Shown here piece by piece: positions 24,101 to 31,559 of a stretch of DNA of 39,437 nt; the first letter of the stretch is position 1; the number at the start of each line of letters is the position of its first letter. The stretch comes from a virus. The DNA lies in the IMG/VR virus record IMGVR_UViG_3300037882_003945, positions 1 to 39,437 of that record; one strand, given 5' to 3'. The translations under genes and the position numbers were made by a program. The notes beneath the pieces were generated by a model. It was not told where the DNA came from. It was given only the letters and a program-made list of their open reading frames with translations, and searched no databases.

Positions 24101-25541
24101 CATCCACGTCTGCAACGGTGAGCTTGAGGGCCGTTAGCTGAGTAACAAGTTTCTCTGAAGGGGCCTGGAGATCCACCAGGAACTGGCGCAGCCCCGTGCC
24201 GATTGTTGACCCGCTACGGATACCCGCTTGAGCCAATGCGCCGGCGGTGCCCACCAGTTCCTCGAACGTGATGTTATTTTCGAAAGCAGTGGCACCGGCG
24301 TATTGTAGCGCAGAGGAGACTTGGTCGATGCTCAGCTTAGACCGGTTCAGTCCTGAGACCAATGCATCGGAGATACGCGGCATCTCTGAGGCCTGAAGCT
24401 GGAATGCCCCGATCGTTGATGTCAAAGTTTCAGCAGAGGTTGCCACTGACGTGCCTGTGGCGACTGCCAGATTGGATACAGCCGCTAGCCCCCGGGCCAT
24501 CTCCTGGGTGGTCATACCCGCTTGGGCTAGAACAGTGGTCGCCTCAACAAGTTCAAGAGTGGAAAACTTGGCGTTGCTCGCGACCTCAAGAATAGACACA
24601 GCCAGTGTGTCCATCTGATCCGCCGTGGAGCCTGAGATCGCCTGCAGCGTCGCCAACTTGTCTTCAAGTTGGATGGTGAACGCCACAGCTTGCTGCGCCG
24701 CCGAGGCTACCCCGTAAATAGCCGTCCCCGCCCCCGCGTACATCGCTGTGCGGGCCAAAACACCACCCACACCTCCCGAGGGGAAAATTCCCCCACCGCC
24801 GCCGCTTTCGAGCTGCTTAATCCGCTTCTGGCCTTCAATCTCAAGGGTTCTCTGAAGAACTATCTGATCTTGTAGTCCTTTGACGATTATAGCGTTTGAT
24901 TGGGTTGCCAACCTGTTAGCGAGCGTTTCCTGGCGTATCCGTGAGGCGTTAACCACCTCCCTGAGCTTGGCCACATCGTTGATGTTCCGGATTTGCTGCT
25001 CGGCTAGGGTTCGATCCCTGCGGAGCTCCTCAGCCGGGCTCATTCTCCCTGACGACCCCGTCGGGCTCTCGATCTCACGGGTACGGCGCTTGATCTTTGC
25101 TTCGATCTGGTCCTGCAATGCCATCTCGGCAATCAGCCCCTCGCGGGTCTTCTTGTTGGTTTCCTCGCTGATCCGCTGAAGAGCAATTGCACGCCTGGAC
25201 TGGGTTTCGTGCAGCGCCCGGTTCAGGCTCTCGACATCTCGTAGGCTACGGATTTGCTCACTGGCCATCTGGCGGCGCAACTGCCCCTCCTTGGCAGGGG
25301 ATAGGTTATTTCCGTTGGCTAGTTTATCGATAGCCGCAGTTAGGCTCTGTGCACGCTGGAGATTACGAACGGTGTCCTTGGTCTTGTTGTCGAGCAGCGC
25401 GAACGAGTTGTTTATCTGGGTGCCAATGCTACCAACAACGGTCTGGATGCGGTTTATATCTTGTTGGAACCGACGCATAGCAGCGTGGAGATCCGTGTCG
25501 TGGGCCTCCAGATCGACGTCGATGATTTTCTCGTTGGCCAT
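21159..25541 (-). CDS. Tail tape measure protein (1460 aa)
   Basis: The longest tail gene apart from J. The N-terminal 250 residues are a coiled coil rich in Arg, Glu and Leu. Residues about 280-560 have the TP901-type tape-measure domain: LEDKLATLQAISG, KFSTLELVEATTVLAQAG, GTSVATSAETLTSTIGAF and STIGTGLRQFLVDLQAPSE. The C-terminus has a hydrophobic helix (AAKQIMSILLSFIPGAAG) and a Gly-rich end with GLINKGISSRDSVLTGVARGE interrupted by short turns, the region that leaves the tail on infection. At about 0.15 nm per residue it predicts a tail of about 200 nm. Start ATG 25541 with GAGG upstream. Confidence 0.95.
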   Translation of the reverse strand: MANEKIIDVDLEAHDTDLHAAMRRFQQDINRIQTVVGSIGTQINNSFALLDNKTKDTVRNLQRAQSLTAAIDKLANGNNLSPAKEGQLRRQMASEQIRSLRDVESLNRALHETQSRRAIALQRISEETNKKTREGLIAEMALQDQIEAKIKRRTREIESPTGSSGRMSPAEELRRDRTLAEQQIRNINDVAKLREVVNASRIRQETLANRLATQSNAIIVKGLQDQIVLQRTLEIEGQKRIKQLESGGGGGIFPSGGVGGVLARTAMYAGAGTAIYGVASAAQQAVAFTIQLEDKLATLQAISGSTADQMDTLAVSILEVASNAKFSTLELVEATTVLAQAGMTTQEMARGLAAVSNLAVATGTSVATSAETLTSTIGAFQLQASEMPRISDALVSGLNRSKLSIDQVSSALQYAGATAFENNITFEELVGTAGALAQAGIRSGSTIGTGLRQFLVDLQAPSEKLVTQLTALKLTVADVDVGTRGLVPVLTTLRDAGFDSAQAYGALETRAAAAYLVAKNNIPVIQELVDAQYAVGTAARAAEVSMDSLGAQWQRFLNITGAGTAEMLAEPLTRLKNILKAVNDQMVENTETSAMFSANLSAQFPMLTGLGDALDFLTLGFRDTTTETERLATELNNSTDAFNTSRQKVEAVDDAISNLLAQEERYQDNSPELQTQVLALSQRFEGLGVDLLSVAGNYDTLIRKMQEYRAEAELTTAARAAELSARASEQFTASSRAANNLVSGGFGRRLTGASRQAYDQLQTTLNPRTEAQRSQHQLALNSFIGTTSQIQNPEDRRDAQRYGTYIATRATADLDYRSGRRESAAALFRGSARGREAVGNLDRIRQWSGAPGESREAFGNITFDQHTTGQIASWQAQMEQATTQVQKDFYSGLIAQAQSFQIQGQTQEGESAAARRERQAAERLAAREGRSAASAAARASRLNDRNELTVANEGLAASKLELEEVLELLKDPLDLGDFSTLTEELYDSFNEWTAARATSMEAEIKKANMSAVQEETFRKEVTREIDVRRRELSQALTQSIVGMYDNLIEQAQEDYERAIQPFEAGVQLAQARISSYDRTYNQGNVPDYVRSEQEFQGQQVSEEFDRQRLIALRAQIAAREEAAIAFQRAIDMVSQGATAAGDGTTAELDVNLAGVDVGSPDQIIAVAHRLGELGTTAGITARDMQNLQEKSQEMSDALRVSKDEAAALSTSLQAVPIPDFATGLQMAAQNYARVNNLNRTFEEDITMGLGGAFSETHGIMNSFFNDLITKPMSAAQAFQSMGQSIIAMMARMAAEAAAKQIMSILLSFIPGAAGAGGGASVAGPAMNSFAGGISYIPGRYGGGEVGNDNGGLINKGISSRDSVLTGVARGEFITQKTAVDSVGVDFMRAVNSRGAEALRGMGGNSTFVTQAPARQDMSVYIVAPEEKPQLGANDVIAIIDRNIMKDGSTKRLIRHVSQGG

Positions 25542-25596
25542 CAGGTGTCCTCACCAATGGGGGTTTACCGGTCAATGATAATCGTCAGAACCAGCT

Positions 25597-26454
25597 TTAC
25601 TTGCCGGCGTTCATATCGACCGCCCGTTCTCGGATGTTCGCTCCCAGGCCTCGAGCGATCCGCTGCTCAATTGCGTAGGGTAGAGCCCGGCTCAGGAAGT
25701 ATTCGAGGAATGGCTGCAGAGTGGGCCGGTGTTTGGCCGGGGTGTTGCCCCCCAAGCGGTAGGCCAGCTCAGCCCCCCCACGCTCTGCCACCAGCCCGAG
25801 TAGCCCCGACTTCGACGAATAATTTCTCAACATCGAGGCGTAGACATCCCCGAAGGCGGCGACCTTGATCTGAAGAAGCCCCGCCCTGGTGGTCCCCATT
25901 CCGGGTGTGGTCATCTTGTTGGCCGCGCCGGCGGAGGCTTCCGAGCTATTGGCCGCTAGGTCTCTCGTGCGTCGGATCTGGACCCTCACCGGCCCGAACA
26001 ACTGTTCCCACACCGGCCCCTTGGCCATCATCTGCTTCATATACCCTGTGCGCCCCACAAACCACTGCGGGTTAGCCTTCTTGAACGGGGTATTCATATA
26101 TCTCTCAGATCGCGCGGGCCACGCCGGAAGTGCCGGGATGCCCGCCCCTCGGGATCCCATTCCCCCCTGCGCACTCATCCCGCTGATGGCCCCCCGAGGG
26201 CCGGTGGCCCCCGGCCCCGCCCCGAAGATCATCCGCTTGTAGCTCTGGGCCACGTTGCTGATCTCGCGCTTGACGTCGCGGGTGATCTCGGCCCGGAGCT
26301 TTGCTTCGAGTTCGGGGTACATTTCGTCCCCATACTTCACCAACAGATCGGGGACCGCCGCGCGAAACTCCCGGCGCAGCTGGTTAGCCACTGCCTTGGC
26401 GGACGTGCGCTTGCCTTGGTTGAAACTGAACCGGAGGATTACCCTAGACGACAA
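25597..26454 (-). CDS. Head-tail or tail-completion protein, unknown (285 aa, TTG start)
   Basis: No family recognised with confidence. It has a helical, Lys/Arg-rich first 75 residues, a Gly/Pro-rich flexible middle (GAGPGATGPRGAISGMSAQG), and a C-terminal helical region with RPTLQPFLEYFLSRALPYAIEQR. It lies between the connector genes and the tape measure, where HK97 gp10-type proteins usually sit, and the size fits. The TTG at 26454 has GGGAG seven bases upstream and is the only plausible start. Its 5' end faces the plus-strand gene starting at 26481, 26 bp away. Confidence 0.5.
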   Translation of the reverse strand: MSSRVILRFSFNQGKRTSAKAVANQLRREFRAAVPDLLVKYGDEMYPELEAKLRAEITRDVKREISNVAQSYKRMIFGAGPGATGPRGAISGMSAQGGMGSRGAGIPALPAWPARSERYMNTPFKKANPQWFVGRTGYMKQMMAKGPVWEQLFGPVRVQIRRTRDLAANSSEASAGAANKMTTPGMGTTRAGLLQIKVAAFGDVYASMLRNYSSKSGLLGLVAERGGAELAYRLGGNTPAKHRPTLQPFLEYFLSRALPYAIEQRIARGLGANIRERAVDMNAGK

Positions 26455-26480
26455 CTCGGTACTCCCTCACGACCCGATCT

Positions 26481-26930
26481 ATGGCGAGCCCCATTTCTGC
26501 GATCGGGAAATCCCTCATAAGGCACGCGGTGGATCTCGTGACCGAGATCAACGCAACCACCCCGCACCAGGTCCAGTATTGGGCCTGGGAGACGCGCGCC
26601 GAGGAGGACAAACTCCCCAAGGAAACCCTGTTCGGGCTCGACAACTTCGCATTTTCCGAACAGCAAGGTTTGTGGGACATCACCTGTGGCTTCGGGTTGT
26701 CCAGCTATCAGGACCCCAACCTGCTGAACGAACTCGAGCTGCTCGACATCCTGTACGACCGCTGCCACGAAGGGTCGAAGATCCTTCTGCTGGATCCTGT
26801 CGATGGGACCGAGATTGACCAGCTGGTGGTGACCGACTTCGAGTTGTCACCAATGGTTCAATCGATGCACCGCAATTACCGGACGCTCAACGTAGCATTG
26901 AAGCGGACCAGCACGGCCTTGGGTTACTAG
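26481..26930 (+). CDS. Connector-region protein on the opposite strand (149 aa), unknown
   Basis: No confident family. The sequence is acidic with a charged N-terminus; WDITCGFGLSSYQDPNLLNELE and LDPVDGTEIDQLVVTDF look like a small beta-type protein of the head-tail or tail-completion sort. It is transcribed against the surrounding head and tail genes. It has no Shine-Dalgarno within 15 bases of ATG 26481, so it may be weakly translated or have a nearly leaderless message. The 184-aa gene follows after one base and is probably translated with it. Confidence 0.5.
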   Translation: MASPISAIGKSLIRHAVDLVTEINATTPHQVQYWAWETRAEEDKLPKETLFGLDNFAFSEQQGLWDITCGFGLSSYQDPNLLNELELLDILYDRCHEGSKILLLDPVDGTEIDQLVVTDFELSPMVQSMHRNYRTLNVALKRTSTALGY

Positions 26931-26931
26931 G

Positions 26932-27486
26932 ATGCTATCGCTTCAAACAGTTGGTCGGGCCTTTGAGGTTCCCCTCAAGATCATCGGCAACGGCAGCGGC
27001 ACAGTCATGGCTGTAATGGGTGAGACTGATCAGACCCAGATCCCGTCCTATGTCTTCGTCCCTCCGCGCCAGCTTGCGCGCGTGGTATATCCCACAGCGC
27101 TCAAGCCGCGGCATGTCGTGGAGACCCCTTCAGGTTTGCAGTTCATTGTAGCCGAGAACGGCCCCAGTGAGCATGTCGAGGGAATTCTCTGGCAAAGCCT
27201 ACGGATGTTTCGGGTGACCCACCACCTGCAGTGGACACGCCGCACCAAGGTGATCGACCCGGTCACTCGGTTATCAACAGAAGGCCCTCCGCAGAACATG
27301 GGGGTTATCCCCCTGGCGCTGGAACCCACAGATCGTGAAGTGGATGAGCGCCGGCTCTCGACCCAGATCGAAATGGCCCGCTATCTGTCTGCAGAGGACA
27401 TCCGGTCAGACGACCTGTTGGGTGAACACCGGGTTGTCCGGGCCGATGAGATCCTCGGGATCACCATTGGGATGGTGACCTACTAA
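26932..27486 (+). CDS. Second opposite-strand connector-region protein (184 aa), unknown
   Basis: Resembles small head-tail joining proteins in composition: short beta strands, a LARVVYPTALKPRHVVETPSG segment with turns, and MGVIPLALEPTDREVDERRL. The family is not identified. It starts one base after the previous stop. Its stop codon overlaps the stop of the convergent 98-aa gene by four bases and there is no terminator, so read-through would produce antisense to genes at 27483-28488. Confidence 0.5.
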   Translation: MLSLQTVGRAFEVPLKIIGNGSGTVMAVMGETDQTQIPSYVFVPPRQLARVVYPTALKPRHVVETPSGLQFIVAENGPSEHVEGILWQSLRMFRVTHHLQWTRRTKVIDPVTRLSTEGPPQNMGVIPLALEPTDREVDERRLSTQIEMARYLSAEDIRSDDLLGEHRVVRADEILGITIGMVTY

Positions 27487-27779
27487 CAGAAGCGGTAGTC
27501 CCTCGAGCAGTTAACCGCTTGATGGATATCCTGGATCGCCTGTTGTTTCTCATGGTACTCTTGAGTCAGATGGTAACGCCGGGCTTCGTCCTTGACCTCT
27601 TGGATGGACTGCTCAGCCTGAGCTCTTGAGAATCCCTGCTTTTCCATGTCGGCTATTACACGCAAATGCGATCGGACTTCAACCTCCCCTCGACTAGCCT
27701 CAACACCCATGTTCCATGCTATGGGGGCCCCAAGAAGCAGCACCAGGGCTATTCTGCGAGCGAGTTGACTATAGGTCAT
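27483..27779 (-). CDS. Small membrane-anchored coiled-coil protein (98 aa), unknown
   Basis: The N-terminal segment ARRIALVLLLGAPIAWNMGV is a transmembrane or uncleaved signal segment. The rest is a charged helix rich in Gln and Glu, ending in two Cys (CSRDYRFC). The length and N-terminal anchor are like those of small spanin-type or regulatory membrane proteins, but the better spanin pair is at 31559-32101. No catalytic residues for an endolysin are visible. The ATG is 11 bp past the connector gene stop with only a poor ribosome-binding site. Confidence 0.5.
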   Translation of the reverse strand: MTYSQLARRIALVLLLGAPIAWNMGVEASRGEVEVRSHLRVIADMEKQGFSRAQAEQSIQEVKDEARRYHLTQEYHEKQQAIQDIHQAVNCSRDYRFC

Positions 27780-27789
27780 TCCCCGTCAC

Positions 27790-28488
27790 TTAGCCTGTGG
27801 GGTTAAACCTGTCCACCGGTTGTGTGAGCTGGAAGATCGAACCTGGGTTGAATGCAGCCTCGCCGGAGACCACTGCCAGCGCGGCGTGGACAGTCTGCAG
27901 CAGATTGGCCTCAATCTTTTCCCAGTCGGTGTCAAACCGGGTGTAGCTGTCGGTGGCTGAGCCTTCCTTGAGCGCCATGCGTAGTGGCATGGTGGGCAGG
28001 ACCTCGAGCGCAGCCATGGCTTCGATCCCGCGGGCGATGATCGCAGCGTCAACCCCGTCGGTCTGCTCGAACGTCAACAGGAGCGCAGCGGTAGCATCAG
28101 TCTGCATCCGCCAGTAGGCGGACACCAGATCGATCTCGGCGTCGGGAAGGTTGTGGTCGGGGGCGCCCAGCATGTTGCGGACACTGGCCTCAGACACTGG
28201 GAACGGGATGACGCCCTCGACGAAGTACCGTTCACGGCCAGCGCGGGCGCCTCCCGTGGTGGTGTAGCTCCAGGAAAGGTCGCGGGTCACCCGAAGGGGG
28301 TCATTGACACCGAGGGTGTTGTACTGCGCGGGGACAGTGATGACGGTGGACACCGCCCCAGTTGTGGGGGTGATTGTGCCGGTTGCCAGTTGGGTTCCCG
28401 TGATGTCTCGCGCAACCCAAACGACGGTCCCCAGAGGGGGACCGTCGTTGAAGGAGACGAGCCTGCTGTATGGCAGGCCGCTATACAT
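27790..28488 (-). CDS. Head completion / connector candidate (232 aa)
   Basis: Located just after the capsid region. The N-terminal 90 residues are a beta-rich strand domain (GTVVWVARDITGTQLATGTI, VSTVITVPAQY) and the rest is helical (PDAEIDLVSAYWRMQTDATAALL). This resembles a domain fused to a head-tail adaptor. The start (ATG 28488) overlaps the previous stop in the form TAATG, so the two are coupled. The exact role is not known. Confidence 0.55.
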   Translation of the reverse strand: MYSGLPYSRLVSFNDGPPLGTVVWVARDITGTQLATGTITPTTGAVSTVITVPAQYNTLGVNDPLRVTRDLSWSYTTTGGARAGRERYFVEGVIPFPVSEASVRNMLGAPDHNLPDAEIDLVSAYWRMQTDATAALLLTFEQTDGVDAAIIARGIEAMAALEVLPTMPLRMALKEGSATDSYTRFDTDWEKIEANLLQTVHAALAVVSGEAAFNPGSIFQLTQPVDRFNPTG

Positions 28489-28700
28489 TACTTGGCCTTC
28501 GCCGCAGCCCGCCCGGAGTTGGGTGCTGAGGGATCAGAGACCGGCTTGGGTTCGGACGCCCCCAAATCCCGCAACTGACCTTCATCGAGCTTCTGCCGAA
28601 TGAAGGGGGTGTCACGGACCTCGGTTGTGCCCACTGAGGCGATCTGCTGACCGCCGAAGATGTCCAGCAACATGAAGTCGCCAGTGGTTTCTACTTTCAT
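28488..28700 (-). CDS. Small head-region protein (70 aa), unknown
   Basis: Starts ATG 28700 with a strong AGGAG six bases upstream. The N-terminal half is beta-type; the C-terminal half is Pro/Ala/Lys-rich (VSDPSAPNSGRAAAKAK). It follows the major capsid gene behind a strong hairpin, so its level is probably set by read-through from the capsid message. A small connector or head-completion protein is possible; the function is unknown. Confidence 0.55.
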   Translation of the reverse strand: MKVETTGDFMLLDIFGGQQIASVGTTEVRDTPFIRQKLDEGQLRDLGASEPKPVSDPSAPNSGRAAAKAK

Positions 28701-28714
28701 GAGAACTCCTGAAA

Positions 28715-28738
28715 TTCCCCCCTCCGAAGAGGGGGGAA
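28715..28738 (-). terminator. Hairpin after the major capsid gene (attenuator or weak terminator)
   Basis: A perfect ten-bp stem closes a TTCG tetraloop on the minus strand, the most stable loop type. Only AATTTC follows, so the U-tract is weak and partial read-through is likely. It lies between the capsid stop (28746) and the AGGAG of the next gene, consistent with lowering expression of later genes relative to capsid, or with stabilising the capsid message 3' end. Confidence 0.75.
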
Positions 28739-28745
28739 GATCTCA

Positions 28746-29951
28746 TTAGTTGAGGTTGAGGATTGAGCGCGTGTCACCGAACACCAGGCGGTAGCCCTTG
28801 TTCTCGGTCTTCACGAACTTGACCTTCTGGTTCTCGATCGCGCGGGTGGACTCTTCAATGTCCGAACCGTTCTCAACCAGCTCTTCAAGCGTTTCGTTCT
28901 TGATGAAGCCGACCAGGTTCGATGCTGGAGCAGTCGAAGACAGGGCGAAGTTCACGTTGAACTTGAAGTTCGGGTTGGCGATCGCAGTGTCAACACCCGC
29001 ACCGCGCAGGATGTCACCCTGGCTGAGGCCGGCATTGGTGGTCGGCGTGCTGAACATCCGCAGCCACTCGAGGTACATGTCGTAGTTGCCTACGACGGTA
29101 TCGATGGCCAGGCCCGCCTTGGCCCGGTTCACGAGCCAGGAAAGGAACACTTCCCAGTTCATCCGGCCAGCGGCGGTTACAGGACGGCCCGAGGCTGGCA
29201 TGGCGGTGGCGAGGTCAGCAGCGTTCACAACCGTTGCCGCCGCGTTCACACCATCACCGTTGACCAGCAGGCTCGTGGCAACCGCCACTTCGCCGATCTC
29301 GACTTCGCGCTGCATACGAGCCGCGTAGGGGGTGACGATGTCCAGGCTCGCCCGACGCTCGAATTCATAGGTGAACTCAAAACCGCCGCCGAACTTGTAG
29401 AACTTCACACCCTTCTCGGTCATGCCGATCTTGCGGAACGGAATGCGCGAACCTTCGGCGATGACACCAGTCTGCTGATAGTCAGCTTCCTTGTCGTCCA
29501 CCACCGTGGTGATCATCTCGTTGCCGTCGATGCCGCGCGACTGCGCTACGATCGGGGAGATGCTCTCGATGTTATCCTGGCGGTACTTCCACTGCAGGAT
29601 GGCGTCGATCACGGGCGGGAACATCGCGCGCGAACCCGGGAAGGTCTGGAACGTCTCGGCAGCAGCCTGAAGCAGGATGCCATTGTCGATGTCGTCGCGA
29701 ACCGGAAGACCCAGATGGATCAGGGCTGCTTCAAAACCGTTGAGCTTGGCGCCCTTGGTTTCGTCCGACTTTTCAGGGTCGATGGCGAGGCGAAGGTAGT
29801 CAGGCAGCGACAGGCGAAGAACCTTGGCCGACTGGACCAGGTTCTGGCCCGCCCGAAGACTGGTGGACATGTTCTCATCGAGAACACCGGCGAGGACATC
29901 ATCTGCCGAGCGACGATTGCGCGACAAAGAGAGGAGGTTTGCAGGCTTCAT
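28746..29951 (-). CDS. Major capsid protein (401 aa)
   Basis: A HK97-fold type major capsid protein by length, position after the decoration protein and sequence: a long charged N-terminal helix region of about 120 residues, then a core with IVAQSRGIDGNEM, TVVDDKEADYQQTG, FEFTYEFERRASLDIVTPYAARM and GRMNWEVFLSWLVNRAKAGLAID interrupted by loops, and a C-terminal EELVENGSDIEESTRAIENQKVKF strand-rich end. GGAG is about 12 bases before the ATG. A strong hairpin follows the stop. Codon use and position agree with the most abundant virion protein; proof would be mass spectrometry of particles. Confidence 0.88.
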   Translation of the reverse strand: MKPANLLSLSRNRRSADDVLAGVLDENMSTSLRAGQNLVQSAKVLRLSLPDYLRLAIDPEKSDETKGAKLNGFEAALIHLGLPVRDDIDNGILLQAAAETFQTFPGSRAMFPPVIDAILQWKYRQDNIESISPIVAQSRGIDGNEMITTVVDDKEADYQQTGVIAEGSRIPFRKIGMTEKGVKFYKFGGGFEFTYEFERRASLDIVTPYAARMQREVEIGEVAVATSLLVNGDGVNAAATVVNAADLATAMPASGRPVTAAGRMNWEVFLSWLVNRAKAGLAIDTVVGNYDMYLEWLRMFSTPTTNAGLSQGDILRGAGVDTAIANPNFKFNVNFALSSTAPASNLVGFIKNETLEELVENGSDIEESTRAIENQKVKFVKTENKGYRLVFGDTRSILNLN

Positions 29952-29965
29952 GATATTATAGCTCC

Positions 29966-30370
29966 TCAGAGGCTCTCGACTACGATGAAGTCATCCGCGA
30001 GGAGCTCCACGACGATGTTGGTGACAGGATCAGTGCCGGGGACGGCGGTGCGAACAAGGCCGGCAGTAGCCGAACCACAAACGCCGTCACCCAAAGCAAC
30101 AGCCGCCGCGGTCTTCTTGAACTTCGCCTTGAACTTGCGTTCAACGGTGCCCACCAAAGGACGCCCGGCGGTGAGCTCTTCAACGCTCAGAAGTCGGCCA
30201 TGGACGGGGTTACCGTTACCAGCCAGCTTCATCTTGTTGGCGGCACCAGTGTCTTGCGTGACAGCCTTGTCGACGTCAGCAGCAACGATCCCGGTTGCAA
30301 GAGCGTAGGTGAAGGCGAACTCGTCGAACGGATACCCGTAAGAGACCACCTGATTGATATTCATTACCAT
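29966..30370 (-). CDS. Head decoration or stabilisation protein (134 aa)
   Basis: Directly upstream of the major capsid gene, the usual place for a decoration protein. It is beta-rich, contains PVHGRLLSVEELTAGRPLVGTVERKF, and ends with VELLADDFIVVESL, the type of strand pattern seen in capsid-bound small proteins. GAGG lies nine bases before ATG 30370, and another in-frame ATG is two codons later. Lambda gpD-like function is inferred from position and size, not from a clear sequence match. Confidence 0.6.
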   Translation of the reverse strand: MVMNINQVVSYGYPFDEFAFTYALATGIVAADVDKAVTQDTGAANKMKLAGNGNPVHGRLLSVEELTAGRPLVGTVERKFKAKFKKTAAAVALGDGVCGSATAGLVRTAVPGTDPVTNIVVELLADDFIVVESL

Positions 30371-30381
30371 GGTTTTTTACC

Positions 30382-31533
30382 TCAGGCTTTCGTGTGGGTG
30401 CGGAAGGCGCTCGAGGCCTTCGCGGGTTGGTTGGATACTTCGGAGTTATTGGACAGCGTCACACCGCCAACTGGCAGGATGGCCGTCAGATCAGCGGTCA
30501 ACCCGCGGATTGCGACTTCAAGCTCGGCAACCGTACCCGGCAGGGCGTCGATCGCAGGCTCAGCTTCGCCCTTAGCGACCGTCAGCTTCTGGAGCTGGGC
30601 CCGCAGGAAGGCGACGGCGGCGTCGGTTTCGTTGGCACCAGCTTCGGCCAGAGCGGCCACAGCTGCCTCACGCGCAGTGTTCGCAGCAGCAAGATCTGCA
30701 GTCAGCGTATCACGCTCAGCAGTCAGCGCAGTCACCTGGCTGGTGGCAGCGTCACGCTCCAGGGTTAGCGTAACAACGCCGACCTTGGCTTCCGTAAGTT
30801 GGGTAACAAATGCACTCGGATCGAATTCAGCCACAGGGCTCACTCCTCGGGTTGCCTGCACAAGCAGACTGTTCTGGTCGAACCCTCTCGCCACCAGGCG
30901 AAGGGCTGTTGCGGGTGCAAGCCGACTATCGGACTGCCCAACAATTTTGGCTTGATCGGCGGCTCCGCGTGCGACCAGCGACAGTTCGATGAAGTCGGAC
31001 AGGCCGTTCAGCTCGGCGTGGGTACCATTGGTGCCGATCTCGTGACCATTGGCGCAGGTGCGATCGAGCAGGTTGTCGAAGGTCGAGGCCTCGGAGAAGT
31101 AATCCCAGCCGCACGTCGAGCAGCGGAACTCGGTGGGCATGAAAGAGACCGAGACTTCGTCGAGCGAACCGGCGTTCAACTTGCGAACCAGCCGGTCCTC
31201 GGTGGCATCGAGGTAGAACAGCGTGCGCAGCTCAAGATCACCCCGACTGCCGTAGAGAACCTTGGCCGAGAACACCCGGCCCTTGGGCTCACCCATGAGC
31301 TGGTGATCCGAGATCAGTGGCAGGTGACCGCCGTTGTTGATATGGTCAGCCATCTGCTGCAGCGTCAGCGAGGTGATTACCGCGCCTTCATGCAGCGTCC
31401 CGTTCTTGCCGGGGAGGGGGCGGGTGTTGAGCGAGATCGCTTCGAACACAGCCAGGCCCGAGGTGTCGATATCATTACCGACCCTTGCCTGGATGAGCTT
31501 CGAGAGCTCGTCTGTCATTGCGATCTGCTTCAT
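30382..31533 (-). CDS. Prohead protease fused to a scaffold-like tail (383 aa)
   Basis: The N-terminal third has the prohead-protease look (Mu gpI or HK97-type S78 family): EAISLNTRPLPGKNGTLHEG, His77 in LISDHQ, and Ser128 in LDEVSVSF. A small Cys motif follows: CSTCGW (138, 141) and CANGHE (about 160), a likely zinc site not usual in this family. From about residue 250 a coiled coil with TLERDAATSQVTALTAERDTLTADL interrupted by Ala-rich helix looks like a scaffold. The start at ATG 31533 is uncertain: a GTG at 31539 is two codons upstream and neither has a good Shine-Dalgarno. The ATG is at the edge of a 13-bp inverted repeat. Confidence 0.8.
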   Translation of the reverse strand: MKQIAMTDELSKLIQARVGNDIDTSGLAVFEAISLNTRPLPGKNGTLHEGAVITSLTLQQMADHINNGGHLPLISDHQLMGEPKGRVFSAKVLYGSRGDLELRTLFYLDATEDRLVRKLNAGSLDEVSVSFMPTEFRCSTCGWDYFSEASTFDNLLDRTCANGHEIGTNGTHAELNGLSDFIELSLVARGAADQAKIVGQSDSRLAPATALRLVARGFDQNSLLVQATRGVSPVAEFDPSAFVTQLTEAKVGVVTLTLERDAATSQVTALTAERDTLTADLAAANTAREAAVAALAEAGANETDAAVAFLRAQLQKLTVAKGEAEPAIDALPGTVAELEVAIRGLTADLTAILPVGGVTLSNNSEVSNQPAKASSAFRTHTKA

Positions 31534-31559
31534 GCTCACTGCTATGTGAAGCAGATCGC
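31520..31559 (-). promoter_or_regulatory. 13-bp inverted repeat across the start of the protease gene
   Basis: 31520-31532 pairs perfectly with 31547-31559 around a 14-base loop. It fills the gap between the Rz stop and the protease gene, touches the ATG at 31533 and includes the first codons. Without a U-tract it is unlikely to be a standard terminator. It may control protease translation or be a protein-binding site. Confidence 0.7.

Noticed and set aside
24669-24875. Short frames antisense to the tape measure
   Set aside because: GC-rich shadow frames; the tape measure frame is continuous and has clear domain motifs.
27483-27779. 98-aa protein as endolysin or spanin
   Set aside because: It has a membrane anchor and coiled coil but no wall-hydrolase residues, and a better spanin pair exists at 31559-32101.
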